From Oryzisolibacter sp. LB2S (GTDB lineage Bacteria > Pseudomonadota > Gammaproteobacteria > Burkholderiales > Burkholderiaceae_C), in the NCBI RefSeq assembly GCF_040732315.1, contig NZ_CP160388.1, positions 594,501 to 658,500 on the forward strand: a DNA stretch of 64,000 nt. Direction: 5' to 3'. The position numbers and the translations under genes were made by a program. A model generated the notes under the pieces. The model saw only the letters and a list, made by a program, of their open reading frames with translations. It searched no databases and had not been told where the DNA came from. How positions within the stretch are numbered: the stretch's first letter is position 1; each line of letters opens with the position of its first letter. Below, in pieces: positions 1-8,361 of this stretch.

Positions 1-1197
1 TCGCAGACCGGCCGCTACCTGCTGCACGCCATGCGCCACCCGCTCAAGCCGCGGCGCCCCGTAGATGCTATCAAAACGGAAGCTGAAGGCGCGCATGTGG
101 CAAGCGTCAAAGGCCAAAAAGACGCAGATCCGCAGCGCTGGCTCACCGTGCTCGGCGCGCATCTGCACAACCTGCAGCAGGTGGACCTGCGCCTGCCGCT
201 CGCGCGCCTGGTGGCCGTCACGGGCGTATCCGGCTCGGGCAAGTCCACGCTGGCGCGCGACGTGCTGCTGGCCAACGTGGCGGCCTGGGTGGGCCAGCGC
301 GCCACCAAGGCCGGGCGCGAGGCCATGGACGCGGGCGGCGCGCCGCCGCTCGTGGGTTGCCGGGGCCTGGCGGGCTTCGAGACCGTGGACCGCGTGCTCG
401 AGGTGGACCAGACACCCATAGGCAAGACGCCGCGCAGCTGCCCCGCCACCTACATCGGCTTCTGGGACACCATACGCCGGCTGTTTGCCGAGACCCTGGA
501 GGCCAAGGCGCGCGGCTACGCGCCCGGGCGCTTCTCCTTCAACACCGGCGCGGGGCGCTGCCCCGGCTGCGAGGGCCAGGGCCTGCGCACCATCGCCATG
601 AGCTTTCTGCCCGACGTCAAGGTGCCCTGCGAGGTCTGCCACGGCGCACGCTTCAACCCCGAGACCCTGGCCGTCACCTGGCGCGGCAGGAACATCGGCG
701 AGGTGCTGCAGATGGAGGTGGACGAGGCCGTGGACTTCTTCGCCAGCATGCCCGCCATCGCCCACCCGCTGCAGCTCCTGAAGGACGTGGGCCTGGGCTA
801 CCTCACGCTGGGCCAGCCCAGCCCCACGCTGTCGGGCGGCGAGGCGCAGCGCATCAAGCTCGTGACCGAGCTCACCAAGGTGCGCGACGAGGTCGGACGG
901 CGCGGCCAGAAGGCGCCGCACACGCTCTACGTGCTCGACGAGCCCACCGTGGGCCTGCACATGGCCGACGTGCACAAACTCATCGCCGTGCTGCACCGCC
1001 TGGTCGATGGCGGCCACAGCGTGGTCGTCATCGAGCATGACCTGGACGTGATCGCCGAGGCCGACTGGATCATCGACCTGGGCCCCGAGGGCGGCAAGGA
1101 CGGCGGAACCATCGTCGGCGCGGCCACGCCCGAGGAGCTGGTGCTGCTGGGCACGCACACGGGGCGGGCGCTCGCGCCCGTGCTGGCGCGCGCCTGA
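1..1197 (+). CDS. uvrA: UvrA excinuclease ATPase, C-terminal part (cut by left edge)
   Basis: The open frame enters from outside the window, so only the last ~398 codons are present. UvrA is the damage-sensing ABC-type ATPase of nucleotide excision repair, acting with UvrB and UvrC on DNA. Visible landmarks of the second ATPase half are Walker [10 protein letters not shown] (near nt 223-249), a zinc module with CPGCEG and CEVCHG (nt 560-640), the ABC signature LSGGEAQR (nt 831-854), Walker [10 protein letters not shown], and the H-loop VVIEHDLDV. Codons 22-40 (nt 65-120) form a linker derived from a dispersed repeat. The stop lies 2 nt from the end of the convergent downstream gene. Family assignment is secure; whether it is the canonical UvrA or a longer paralogue cannot be told from this fragment. 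Confidence 0.93.
   Translation, partial: SQTGRYLLHAMRHPLKPRRPVDAIKTEAEGAHVASVKGQKDADPQRWLTVLGAHLHNLQQVDLRLPLARLVAVTGVSGSGKSTLARDVLLANVAAWVGQRATKAGREAMDAGGAPPLVGCRGLAGFETVDRVLEVDQTPIGKTPRSCPATYIGFWDTIRRLFAETLEAKARGYAPGRFSFNTGAGRCPGCEGQGLRTIAMSFLPDVKVPCEVCHGARFNPETLAVTWRGRNIGEVLQMEVDEAVDFFASMPAIAHPLQLLKDVGLGYLTLGQPSPTLSGGEAQRIKLVTELTKVRDEVGRRGQKAPHTLYVLDEPTVGLHMADVHKLIAVLHRLVDGGHSVVVIEHDLDVIAEADWIIDLGPEGGKDGGTIVGAATPEELVLLGTHTGRALAPVLARA
65..120 (+). repeat. Repeat A copy inside uvrA
   Basis: Degenerate copy of a roughly 60-bp dispersed element (repeat A). Recognisable parts are GCTATCAAAAC, GAAGCTG, CAAGCG and an A-rich end GGCCAAAAA. The same order recurs at many places in the window. Here it is read through in frame as a linker before the second ATP-binding domain. 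Confidence 0.6.
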
Positions 1198-1199
1198 GC

Positions 1200-1544
1200 T
1201 CAGCCGCTTGCGCGGCCGTGCGCGTGCATCTGGTCGATGGCCAGCGCCGAATGCGCAAAGGCGCCACCCGCGCGCATCTCGGCCGCGACCCAGATGGCCT
1301 CCATGATCTGCGCCTCGCTGGCGCCGGCCTTGAGCGCGCCATCCGTGTGGCCGCGTATGCAGTACGGGCATTGCGTGACATGGGCCACGGCAACGGCGAT
1401 CAGCTGCTTGGTGCGCGCGTCCAGCTCGCCCTCGGCAAAGACCGCGGCGCTGAACGCGCGAAACGCCTCCAGCTGCTTTGGCGCGAGCTCGCGCCGCTTG
1501 CGTGCGATGTCGGCGCTGCTGCTCGGGAACATGGCTTGGTCCAT
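1200..1544 (-). CDS. Carboxymuconolactone decarboxylase/AhpD-family protein
   Basis: 114-aa all-helical AhpD/CMD-fold protein. The redox pair is C59-P-Y-C62 with His66 four residues on (CPYCIRGH), the arrangement of AhpD-like peroxidase or disulfide-relay proteins. I start it at ATG 1544 because AGGAGG lies 8 nt upstream; a TTG at 1565 in the same frame is less likely. It is the last gene of a minus-strand set (DUF488, AhpD-like, this gene) and its upstream neighbour stops inside the leader, so co-translation is likely. Substrate and reductase partner cannot be read from the sequence. Confidence 0.85.
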   Translation of the reverse strand: MDQAMFPSSSADIARKRRELAPKQLEAFRAFSAAVFAEGELDARTKQLIAVAVAHVTQCPYCIRGHTDGALKAGASEAQIMEAIWVAAEMRAGGAFAHSALAIDQMHAHGRASG

Positions 1545-1561
1545 GGCGTCGTCCTCCTGCG

Positions 1562-2020
1562 TCAATGCGTGCCGGGCTGGTAGCTGCCGGCCTCGGTGCG
1601 AAATGCCACCGACAGCCGGTTCCAGCCATTGATGGCGATGATGGCCAGCGTCAGGTCCACCAGCGACCTGTCGTCGAACTCGGCGCGCGCCTGCGCGTAC
1701 ACCTCATCGGGCACCTGCTGATCCCTGAGCAGCGTCACGGCCTCGGTCCAGGCCAGCGCGGCGCGCTCGCGCGGCGTGTAGCAGGGCGCCTCGCGCCAGG
1801 CGGGCAGCAGGTACAGGCGCTGCTCGCTCTCGCCCGCGGCGCGGGCGTCCTTGGTGTGCATGTCCAGGCAGAAGGCGCAGCCGTTGAGCTGCGATGCGCG
1901 CGTCTTCACGAGCTCAAGCAAGCCGTGCTCCAGGCCGCTGGTGCGCGCGTGCTGCTCCAGCGCGAGCATGGCCGCAAAGCCCTTGGGCGAGGCGTTCTTG
2001 TAGTCCAGGCGTTGCGTCAT
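1562..2020 (-). CDS. AhpD-like alkylhydroperoxidase family protein (CMD domain)
   Basis: 152-aa CMD/AhpD-family protein with the motif C48-A-F-C51 followed by His55 (GCAFCLDMH), the usual thiol-peroxidase-like centre. Start ATG 2020 is supported by AAGGAGG just upstream. It lies 19 nt downstream of the DUF488 gene. Pairing of two distinct CMD proteins suggests a peroxide or carbonyl detoxification role, but this is inference from family; the members differ in length (152 versus 114 aa) and sequence, so they are not a recent duplication. Confidence 0.87.
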   Translation of the reverse strand: MTQRLDYKNASPKGFAAMLALEQHARTSGLEHGLLELVKTRASQLNGCAFCLDMHTKDARAAGESEQRLYLLPAWREAPCYTPRERAALAWTEAVTLLRDQQVPDEVYAQARAEFDDRSLVDLTLAIIAINGWNRLSVAFRTEAGSYQPGTH

Positions 2021-2039
2021 CGAGAGCCTCCTTGTGTCA

Positions 2040-2429
2040 TCACCGCGTGGCGTCCAGTCCGCCGGGCTGCAGCAGAAAGCCGCGCATGGCGACGGCGTTG
2101 TTCACCGTCTCGTCATGCGCGCCATACACCAGCGTCACCACGCCATGGCGCGCGCGCTCGCACAGCTGCGCCCAGGCCTCGGGCTGCTCGCGCAGCTCGG
2201 CCGCGTAGCGGCGGCGAAACTCCTCCCACAGCGCGGGGTCGTGGTTGAACCACTGGCGCAGCGCGGTACTGGGCGCGAGCGCCTTGGGCCAGTCGGCGAG
2301 CGCCAGTGCCTCCTTCTTCACGCCGCGCGGCCACAGCCGGTCGATGAGGATGCGCGCGCCGTCCTCCGGGGCCGGCGGCTCGTAGGCGCGCTTGATGCGC
2401 ACATGGTGCGCGGGAATGGTCTTGTCCAT
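2040..2429 (-). CDS. DUF488 family protein
   Basis: 129-aa protein with the DUF488 signature: [14 protein letters not shown] near the N-terminus, WFNHDP in the middle, and a C-terminal [13 protein letters not shown] segment. DUF488 proteins are small, widely distributed and of unproven function. Start ATG 2429 gives the normal family length; a GTG two codons upstream is an alternative and neither has an obvious Shine-Dalgarno. First gene of a three-gene minus-strand group with two AhpD-like proteins. It diverges from pyrC with a 132-bp gap. Confidence 0.85.
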   Translation of the reverse strand: MDKTIPAHHVRIKRAYEPPAPEDGARILIDRLWPRGVKKEALALADWPKALAPSTALRQWFNHDPALWEEFRRRYAAELREQPEAWAQLCERARHGVVTLVYGAHDETVNNAVAMRGFLLQPGGLDATR

Positions 2430-2548
2430 GGTCACGGTGCGGTGCACAGAGTCCGACACGCGGTCAGGATACGCGCCGGCGCGGCCTCGGTGGCCGGCAT
2501 GGGTATTGGCGCCGGCGCGCACGCGGCGCCGCCATGGGCCGCCAATGG

Positions 2549-2554
2549 GACAAT
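2549..2554 (+). promoter_or_regulatory. Candidate -10 element of pyrC (leaderless arrangement)
   Basis: GACAAT ends 8 nt before the pyrC ATG, so transcription would start at or next to the start codon. No Shine-Dalgarno and no good -35 hexamer are visible. Inference from position; similar spacing recurs at dapF, the Nudix-MBL gene and lpxC. Confidence 0.45.
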
Positions 2555-2561
2555 CACGCCC

Positions 2562-3605
2562 ATGACCGCCACCACCGACACCCTGACCATCACCCGCCCC
2601 GACGACTGGCACCTGCATGTGCGCGACGGCGAGCCCCTGCTGACCGTCGTGCCGCACACCGCCGCGCAGTTCGGCCGCGCCATCATCATGCCCAACCTGC
2701 GCCCGCCCGTGACCACGGCGCAGCAGGCGCTGGCCTACAAGCAGCGCATCCTGGCCGCCGTGCCCGAGGGGCTGCAGTTCGAGCCCCTGATGACGCTCTA
2801 CCTCACCGACAACCTGCCGCCCGAGGAAATCGCCCGGGCCAAGGCCGCCGGCGTGGTCGCGCTCAAGCTCTACCCGGCCGGCGCCACCACCAACAGCGAC
2901 GCCGGCGTGACCGAGCTGCGCAAGACCTACAAGACCCTGGAGGCCATGCAGAAGGCCGGCCTGCTGCTGCTGGTGCATGGCGAGGTGACGAGCAGCGACA
3001 TCGACCTGTTCGACCGCGAGGCCGTGTTCATCGAGCGCCAGCTGATCCCGCTGCGCCGCGACTTCCCCGAGCTCAAGATCGTCTTCGAGCACATCACCAC
3101 CCGCGAGGCTGCGCAGTACGTGATGGACAGCGACGCCCACACCGCCGCCACCATTACCGCGCACCACCTGCTGTACAACCGCAACGCCATCTTCACGGGC
3201 GGCATACGCCCGCATTACTACTGCCTGCCGGTCCTGAAGCGCGAGACGCACCGCCAGGCCCTGGTGCAGGCGGCGACCAGCGGCTCACCGAAGTTCTTCC
3301 TGGGCACCGACAGCGCCCCGCACCCCGCCCACCTCAAGGAGCACGCCACGGGCTGCGCCGGCTGCTACACCGCGCACGCCGCCATCGAGATGTACGCCGA
3401 GGCCTTCGACAACGCCGGCGCGCTGGACCGGCTCGAGGCCTTCGCCAGCTTCCACGGCCCGGCCTTCTACGGCCTGCCGCGCAACCAGGGCCGGATCACC
3501 CTGCGCCGCGAAAGCTGGACCCCGCCCGACAGCTTCCCCTTCGGCGAGGCGGACTTGAAGCCCCTGCGCGCAGGCGAGCCGCTGCCGTGGCGGCTGGTGG
3601 GGTGA
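2562..3605 (+). CDS. pyrC: Dihydroorotase (class II, PyrC type)
   Basis: 347-aa zinc amidohydrolase that cyclises N-carbamoyl-aspartate to dihydroorotate in de novo pyrimidine synthesis (cytosol). Metal ligands are visible: DWHLHVRDG (His-x-His) near residue 15, the carboxylated Lys in ALKLYPAG (~residue 102), His in LLVHGE and FEHITT, and the Asp of GTDSAPH. Length equals the E. coli enzyme (348 aa). Upstream codons in the same frame are open but do not look like dihydroorotase, and ATG 2562 begins the homologous region. The gene overlaps the next one by 4 nt. Confidence 0.95.
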   Translation: MTATTDTLTITRPDDWHLHVRDGEPLLTVVPHTAAQFGRAIIMPNLRPPVTTAQQALAYKQRILAAVPEGLQFEPLMTLYLTDNLPPEEIARAKAAGVVALKLYPAGATTNSDAGVTELRKTYKTLEAMQKAGLLLLVHGEVTSSDIDLFDREAVFIERQLIPLRRDFPELKIVFEHITTREAAQYVMDSDAHTAATITAHHLLYNRNAIFTGGIRPHYYCLPVLKRETHRQALVQAATSGSPKFFLGTDSAPHPAHLKEHATGCAGCYTAHAAIEMYAEAFDNAGALDRLEAFASFHGPAFYGLPRNQGRITLRRESWTPPDSFPFGEADLKPLRAGEPLPWRLVG

Positions 3606-5041
3606 TCTCCGTGGGTCATGGCGAAGCCGCAGTCGGGGTCAGGACCCTGGCGGTGTTCATCGATGCAGACAATCTCAATGAACCCACGGCGCTGGATCAT
3701 GTGCTGACCGATCTGCGTCAGCGCGCCGAACGCGTCCTCTACAGGCGCGCCTACGGCCGGGCCGAGAGCCTCAAGGGCATCGAGTCCGTGCTGTCGCGTC
3801 ACGGCGTGCGTCCCGTGGCCAACATGGTGGTCAATAAAGTCACGACCGACAGCGCTCTGGTCATCGATGCGGTCGAGGCGGTCTGCACCAACAAGATCGA
3901 TGCGGTGGCCATCTGCTCCGGCGATGCCGATTTCGTCCCTCTTGCCACCTGGCTGCGGGAGAAGGGCTGCCTGGTGTGGTGTTTCAGCCTGGCCGACCGG
4001 ATTTTTGCCAACCCTGAGAGCTTTTACGACGACGTCGCGGTGCTGGAGGTGGTGGAGCCGCCGCCGGAGCCCGTCGTCACGGTCGATGAGCGGGCGGTCA
4101 TTCCGCAGGCACCACCGTTGACGGCAATTCCCGCTGCACCGGCGAGCGCCATGTCACCGGCGAATCTGGTGGAGCAGGTGCTGACCGTCTTTCCCGCCTT
4201 GCGCGACGGGCAAGCGCAACATCTCAACCAGGTGGTGGCGGCATTGCGTCAGGCCGGTGTGCTGGGCACGGGGGCCAAGACGACAAACTGGTTCAAGCAG
4301 CATGCGCCGGCGTTTCGCCTGTACCCCGATCCAGCGCCCAATCGCATCGTCTACGTCGGGCAGATGCCGTTGCGGGAGGGAGCGAGCGCGCTGCCTGCTG
4401 TCCCGGAAACACAGCCTGCAGTCGACAAGGCAGTTGTTCTGCGTCGGAACACCGGGCTGTTGCTGCTGCTGCGCAAGGCCGTGGCAGCCGCACAGGATGG
4501 CAGTGGCTGGGCCACCGTCAGTGCCGTGCGTCTGCAATTGGGTGGCAAGGCGAGCTTTGACGTCCGCGCGCATGGCTTCCCGACACTGACAAAACTGCTG
4601 GAGGCCACGGCCGAGTTCGAGTTGCGCGACGCAGGTACGCCTCAAGTAGCGGTACGAGCCAACCCGCAGACCACGGCGCCGGTGGCCACCCCGACGCCTG
4701 CGAACACCACTTCGCCGTCGACAGGGGTGTTGGCATGGCCGAGTACCCAGCGGAGGCAGGCGTCCCGGCCCTTGCCCGTGCCGCTGCATGCGTTGCGCTC
4801 CGTCTTGCTGCAGGTGGCCGCACAGCGGGTGGGACGTGAAGAAGTGCTCAGGATGGTTCCCGAACTGGCATCGGGCCTGCCATGCGCGCTCAGCGCGGTG
4901 GCCGGGCGCTTGCGCGAAGGGGGGCAGTTGCACCGTTCACAGTCGGCCTTGCGCATACTGGAGCGCTTCCCGCGTCATTTCGAGGTCAACCTTGATCGCC
5001 ATCCCCAGAGCGTGCGCTATCTGGATCGCCAGTTGGGTTGA
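3602..5041 (+). CDS. NYN-domain (LabA-like) putative RNase with OST-HTH/LOTUS repeats
   Basis: About 479 aa. The N-terminal NYN/PIN-like domain carries the acidic set VFIDADNLN, an Asp in [10 protein letters not shown], and [10 protein letters not shown], which in this family forms a metal-dependent nuclease centre. Three later segments look like winged-helix OST-HTH/LOTUS units: about residues 185-255, 285-355 and 400-475, each with a helix-helix-strand pattern ending in an aromatic/hydrophobic stretch. This architecture suggests an RNA-directed nuclease or RNA-binding protein; the target is unknown. GTG 3602 overlaps the pyrC stop (GTGA); GTG 3611 is an alternative start. Codon use is less GC-extreme than in pyrC. 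NYN call is firm, LOTUS count is my reading. Confidence 0.8.
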   Translation: MISVGHGEAAVGVRTLAVFIDADNLNEPTALDHVLTDLRQRAERVLYRRAYGRAESLKGIESVLSRHGVRPVANMVVNKVTTDSALVIDAVEAVCTNKIDAVAICSGDADFVPLATWLREKGCLVWCFSLADRIFANPESFYDDVAVLEVVEPPPEPVVTVDERAVIPQAPPLTAIPAAPASAMSPANLVEQVLTVFPALRDGQAQHLNQVVAALRQAGVLGTGAKTTNWFKQHAPAFRLYPDPAPNRIVYVGQMPLREGASALPAVPETQPAVDKAVVLRRNTGLLLLLRKAVAAAQDGSGWATVSAVRLQLGGKASFDVRAHGFPTLTKLLEATAEFELRDAGTPQVAVRANPQTTAPVATPTPANTTSPSTGVLAWPSTQRRQASRPLPVPLHALRSVLLQVAAQRVGREEVLRMVPELASGLPCALSAVAGRLREGGQLHRSQSALRILERFPRHFEVNLDRHPQSVRYLDRQLG

Positions 5042-5044
5042 ACC

Positions 5045-5794
5045 ATGCTCACCATCGACTGGCAGCGCCCCTGGCTCGCGCCGCTGGCCGCGCTGGGCCA
5101 GAGCGCGGCAGCGCGGGTGCTGGCCGGTGCCAGCGTGGCCGAGACGCTCAATGCGCTCATCGACATGGGCGCCGCCCCGGACCCTGGCGTGCGCTTCGTG
5201 CCCCAGGCGGCGCTGCCGCCGGGCATGGCCTATGAGCAGTTCATCCATGCCGAGGGCCACGTCCCCACGCGCGACAACCTGCATGATTTCTTCAACGGAC
5301 TGGTCTGGCTGCATTACCCGGCCACCAAGCGCCGCTTCAACCGGCTGCAGGCCCAGGTGATCGCGGCCGAGGGCGTGGGTGCGCGGCGCGGGCCGGTGCG
5401 CGATGCGCTCACGCTGTTCGACGAGAACGGCGCCCTGCTGCTGGCGCCGCCCGCGCTGCATGCGGCGCTGGCCGCGCGCCAGTGGCGCAGACTGTTTGTC
5501 GAACTGCGCCCGCTGTGGCGCGATGCGCGCCTGCTGCTCCTGGGCCATGCGCTGATGGAAAAGCTGGTTCAGCCTAGAAAACCGATCACAGCCCATGTCT
5601 ATCAAGCGCGAGCAGCTATTGAATCAGGAGTGGCTGTGGGCGACTGGCTGGCCGCCGACCTCGACGCCGCCCACCTGGCTGCCAAGCCCTTTCACCCCCT
5701 GCCGGTGCTGGGTGTGCCGGGCTGGTGGCCCGAGAACGAGAACTTTTGCTTTTATGATGACTCTCTCGTTTTCCGCGGCGCGCGCACCACATAA
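5045..5794 (+). CDS. DUF3025 family protein
   Basis: 249-aa protein of the betaproteobacterial DUF3025 family, recognisable from the central block [19 protein letters not shown] and the C-terminal VPGWWPENE...FYDDSLVFR region. Function unknown. It follows the NYN gene by 3 nt and so is probably co-transcribed. Codons about 178-196 come from a reverse-oriented repeat A copy, which adds a short linker ([11 protein letters not shown]) between the conserved blocks. Start ATG 5045 has no strong ribosome-binding site, consistent with translational coupling. Confidence 0.82.
   Translation: MLTIDWQRPWLAPLAALGQSAAARVLAGASVAETLNALIDMGAAPDPGVRFVPQAALPPGMAYEQFIHAEGHVPTRDNLHDFFNGLVWLHYPATKRRFNRLQAQVIAAEGVGARRGPVRDALTLFDENGALLLAPPALHAALAARQWRRLFVELRPLWRDARLLLLGHALMEKLVQPRKPITAHVYQARAAIESGVAVGDWLAADLDAAHLAAKPFHPLPVLGVPGWWPENENFCFYDDSLVFRGARTT
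5577..5632 (-). repeat. Repeat A copy inside the DUF3025 gene
   Basis: Read on the minus strand the segment contains ATAGCTGCTCGCGCTTGAT followed by GGGCTGTGATCGGTTTT, close to the intergenic copy at 13242-13292. It is in frame with the gene and adds no stop. Confidence 0.65.
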
Positions 5795-5913
5795 GCCCAC
5801 AGGCCAACACACAACAGGCGCGCTTGAAGCGCCGTGTCCCATCCCCATTTCCATGTCTGCCCACGCGCTCACCAGCCGCGGGTGGCCCGTATTCCTGTTC
5901 GGAGAAACCTTCG

Positions 5914-6786
5914 ATGAAACGCATTGCGCTTTTTTTGCTGACCAACGTCGCCGTGGTGGTGGTGCTGGGCATCGTCGCCAGCCTGCTGGGCGTGAACCGC
6001 TACCTCACGGCCAATGGCCTGAACCTCGGGGCGCTGCTCGGCTTCGCCTTCGTCATGGGCTTTGGCGGCGCCATCATCTCGCTCTTGATGAGCAAGCCCA
6101 TCGCCAAGATGAGCATGGGCGTGAAGATCATCAATCAGCCGCAGAGCCAGGACGAGGCCTGGATCGTCGAGACCGTGCGCGGCTTTGCCGACAAGGCCGG
6201 CATCCAGATGCCCGAGGTCGGCATCTACGAGGGTGAGCCCAACGCCTTCGCCACGGGCGCGTTCAAGAACTCGGCCCTGGTGGCCGTGTCCACGGGCCTG
6301 CTGCAGGGCATGACGCGCGAGGAGGTCGAGGCCGTCATCGGCCACGAGGTGGCCCACGTGGCCAATGGCGACATGGTCACCATGGCGCTGATCCAGGGCG
6401 TGATGAACACCTTCGTGGTCTTTCTGTCGCGCGTCATCGGCTACGCGGTGGACAGCTTTCTGCGCCGTAACGACGAGGAAAGCTCCGGCCCCGGCATCGG
6501 CTACATGGTGACGACCATCGTGCTCGACATCGTGCTCGGTTTTCTCGCGGCCATCATCGTGGCCTGGTTCTCGCGCCAGCGCGAGTTCCGCGCCGACGCC
6601 GGCGCCGCCCAGCTCATGGGCCGTCGCCAGCCCATGATCAACGCGCTGCACCGCCTGGGCGGCATGCACCCCGGTGCGCTGCCGCAGAGCATGCAGGCCA
6701 TGGGCATTGCGGGCGGCATCGGCAAGCTGTTCTCCTCGCACCCTCCCATCGAGGAGCGCGTGGCCGCGCTGCAGAACCTGCACTGA
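5914..6786 (+). CDS. htpX: Membrane zinc metalloprotease HtpX
   Basis: 290-aa M48 peptidase for quality control of inner-membrane proteins. Two N-terminal hydrophobic helices (residues ~5-27 and ~38-58) precede the catalytic motif HEVAH (144-148); a third zinc ligand Glu sits in [11 protein letters not shown], and two more hydrophobic segments lie between (~155-180 and ~195-220). Length matches the family. ATG 5914 follows GGAGAAA. It is followed by a strong intrinsic terminator at 6821-6851. In other bacteria htpX is induced by envelope stress; no CpxR site is evident here. Confidence 0.95.
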   Translation: MKRIALFLLTNVAVVVVLGIVASLLGVNRYLTANGLNLGALLGFAFVMGFGGAIISLLMSKPIAKMSMGVKIINQPQSQDEAWIVETVRGFADKAGIQMPEVGIYEGEPNAFATGAFKNSALVAVSTGLLQGMTREEVEAVIGHEVAHVANGDMVTMALIQGVMNTFVVFLSRVIGYAVDSFLRRNDEESSGPGIGYMVTTIVLDIVLGFLAAIIVAWFSRQREFRADAGAAQLMGRRQPMINALHRLGGMHPGALPQSMQAMGIAGGIGKLFSSHPPIEERVAALQNLH

Positions 6787-6820
6787 GTTCACTGAGCGCC
6801 ATCTTTACCTTGGCTTCACA

Positions 6821-6851
6821 AGCCCCTGTCAACAACCGGCAGGGGCTTTTT
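6821..6851 (+). terminator. Rho-independent terminator after htpX
   Basis: Perfect stem AGCCCCTG / CAGGGGCT (6821-6828 and 6840-6847) with an 11-nt loop, followed by TTTTTCGTT. Confidence 0.9.
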
Positions 6852-6883
6852 CGTTGTAGGGGCATGACTGTCAGGAGAGCATC

Positions 6884-7234
6884 GTGACCCTTGCTTCAAG
6901 CCTTTCCACGGGCCTGCGCCGCGCGCTGCCGGCCCTGGCGCTCGCGGCCGCGGGCCTGCTGAGCGGCTGCGTCGTCGCCCCGGCCTATCCGGTGGATGGC
7001 GTGGTCTATGCGCCGAGCGCGCCGCCGCCGCTGCAGACCGAGGTGATTCCCGTCGCTCCCTCGCCCGTGCATGTCTGGATCAACGGCTACTGGGGCTGGG
7101 GCGGCGGGCGCTATGTCTGGCGGCCGGGCCACTGGGCCGTGCCGCCGCGCCCGGGCTATGTCTGGCACCCGCGCCGCTGGGACCATGGCCCGCGCGGCTG
7201 GCATTCGCATGGTGGGCGCTGGGGGCCGCGCTGA
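6884..7234 (+). CDS. Small YXWGXW-type lipoprotein
   Basis: 116-aa exported protein. A basic N-terminus and hydrophobic core end in the lipobox LLSGC (Cys29), so it should be lipidated and membrane anchored. The mature part is rich in Trp, Tyr, Gly and Pro with repeated aromatic units (YWGWGGG, YVWRPGHW, YVWHPRRWD), typical of the short YXWGXW-repeat lipoproteins of unknown function. Start GTG 6884 is preceded by AGGAGAGC. Monocistronic: a terminator lies upstream and the next gene is convergent. Confidence 0.82.
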   Translation: MTLASSLSTGLRRALPALALAAAGLLSGCVVAPAYPVDGVVYAPSAPPPLQTEVIPVAPSPVHVWINGYWGWGGGRYVWRPGHWAVPPRPGYVWHPRRWDHGPRGWHSHGGRWGPR

Positions 7235-7251
7235 AATGGGGTGACACCCTC

Positions 7252-7316
7252 CTGAGCCGCGGCGCGGCCCTTGCGCGGCGTCTGCTGGTCTGGGTTGTGC
7301 CGGTTTCATGAGGCAG
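7252..7316 (+). repeat. Dispersed repeat D copy
   Basis: Shares CCTTGCGCGGC, CTGCTGG, TGGGT and GCCGGTTTCA in the same order with 57345-57412 between ftsZ and lpxC. It fills the gap between two convergent genes. Confidence 0.6.
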
Positions 7317-7324
7317 CCTGGCGT

Positions 7325-8251
7325 TCAGGCGGTAGCGCGGCCAGGATCCGGCGCCGTGGGCGCAGCCCCATGCCCGGCCTTGGCCAGCAGAAAGTCGATG
7401 CATGTGCGCACGGCGCGGGTCTGGTGGCGGTCGGGCAGGTACATCAGGTAGAGGTGGTTGCCGAAGATGCTCAGCCGGTATTCCTGCAGCGTGAGCAGCA
7501 CCTCGCCGCGCGCCACCTCGGCCTGCACCACGTAGTCGGGCACCAGGCCCACGCCCAGCCCGGCCAGGATGCCCTGGTGCAGAAACGGGAAATGCTCGGA
7601 GATCAGCGTGGGCTCGAGCATCACCTCCTGGCGCTCCTCGCCCTGGTAGGCCGACAGGCGCAGCTGGCGCCCGATCACGCCGGCCGTGATCACCGGGCTG
7701 TTGCGCAGCTCGTAGAGCGTGGTCGGCAGGCCATGCGCGGCCACGTACTCGCGCGAGGCGCAGGCCACGTAGCGCATGGGTCCCAGGCTGCGCGCGATCA
7801 CCGACAGCGGCGGCTCGGCGATCACGCGGATGGCGATGTCCACCTCGTCGCGCAGATGGTCGGTGCGGTTCTCGAACAGCACGTCGAGCACGATGCCGGG
7901 GTAGAGCCGCTTGAACTCGATGAGCCATTCGCTCATCACCATCTGGCCGTAGCCGCTGGGCACGCTGATGCCCACGCGCCCCATCAGGCCCTGGCCCAGG
8001 CTGGTCACGGTCTCGCGCGCGGCCAGTATCTCGTTCTGGATGGCGCGGCCATGCTCATACAGGCGCAGGCCGACCTCGGTGGGCTCGACCAGGCGCGTGC
8101 TGCGCCGGATCAGCTGCACGCCCACGGACTTCTCCAGTTGCGTCAGGTGGTAACTGACGTTGGCACGTGTCATCTTGAGCTTGCGCGCGGCCTGGCTCAG
8201 GTTGCCACTGTCGATGATTTCCACTAAAAGCGTGAGGGACTGCAGGTCCAT
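7325..8251 (-). CDS. LysR-family transcriptional regulator
   Basis: 308-aa LysR-type regulator. The N-terminal winged helix-turn-helix (residues ~1-60) shows SGNLSQAARKLKMTRANVSY, followed by a periplasmic-binding-like effector domain. ATG 8251 is the natural family start (MDLQSLTLL); an upstream TTG at 8266 is in frame but lacks support. It diverges from the FadB-like gene across a 110-bp space containing two dyads, so it probably controls the acyl-CoA cluster and itself. The effector, perhaps an acyl-CoA or organic acid, is unknown. Confidence 0.9.
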   Translation of the reverse strand: MDLQSLTLLVEIIDSGNLSQAARKLKMTRANVSYHLTQLEKSVGVQLIRRSTRLVEPTEVGLRLYEHGRAIQNEILAARETVTSLGQGLMGRVGISVPSGYGQMVMSEWLIEFKRLYPGIVLDVLFENRTDHLRDEVDIAIRVIAEPPLSVIARSLGPMRYVACASREYVAAHGLPTTLYELRNSPVITAGVIGRQLRLSAYQGEERQEVMLEPTLISEHFPFLHQGILAGLGVGLVPDYVVQAEVARGEVLLTLQEYRLSIFGNHLYLMYLPDRHQTRAVRTCIDFLLAKAGHGAAPTAPDPGRATA

Positions 8252-8261
8252 GCGGTGAATT

Positions 8262-8295
8262 GTCAAAAATCATTTGACGCGTTGTCAATGATTGA
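8262..8295. promoter_or_regulatory. Candidate LysR operator between divergent genes
   Basis: Two perfect dyads lie in the lysR/fadB-like intergenic space: GTCAAA-N5-TTTGAC (8262-8278) and TCAAT-G-ATTGA (8285-8295). LysR proteins bind T-N11-A type dyads near their own promoter. Assignment is inferred from position. Confidence 0.5.
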
Positions 8296-8361
8296 TGTGA
8301 TTGTTAAAGCCGCCTTTCTATGAAGAATAGGCGTTTTCAGGCATCCACAGGAGACAAGACG

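Noticed and set aside
2040..3251. 403-codon minus-strand frame across the DUF488 gene and pyrC
   Set aside because: Only its last 129 codons match a family (DUF488). The rest is the antisense of pyrC in GC-rich DNA and has low-complexity His/Gly/Val composition.
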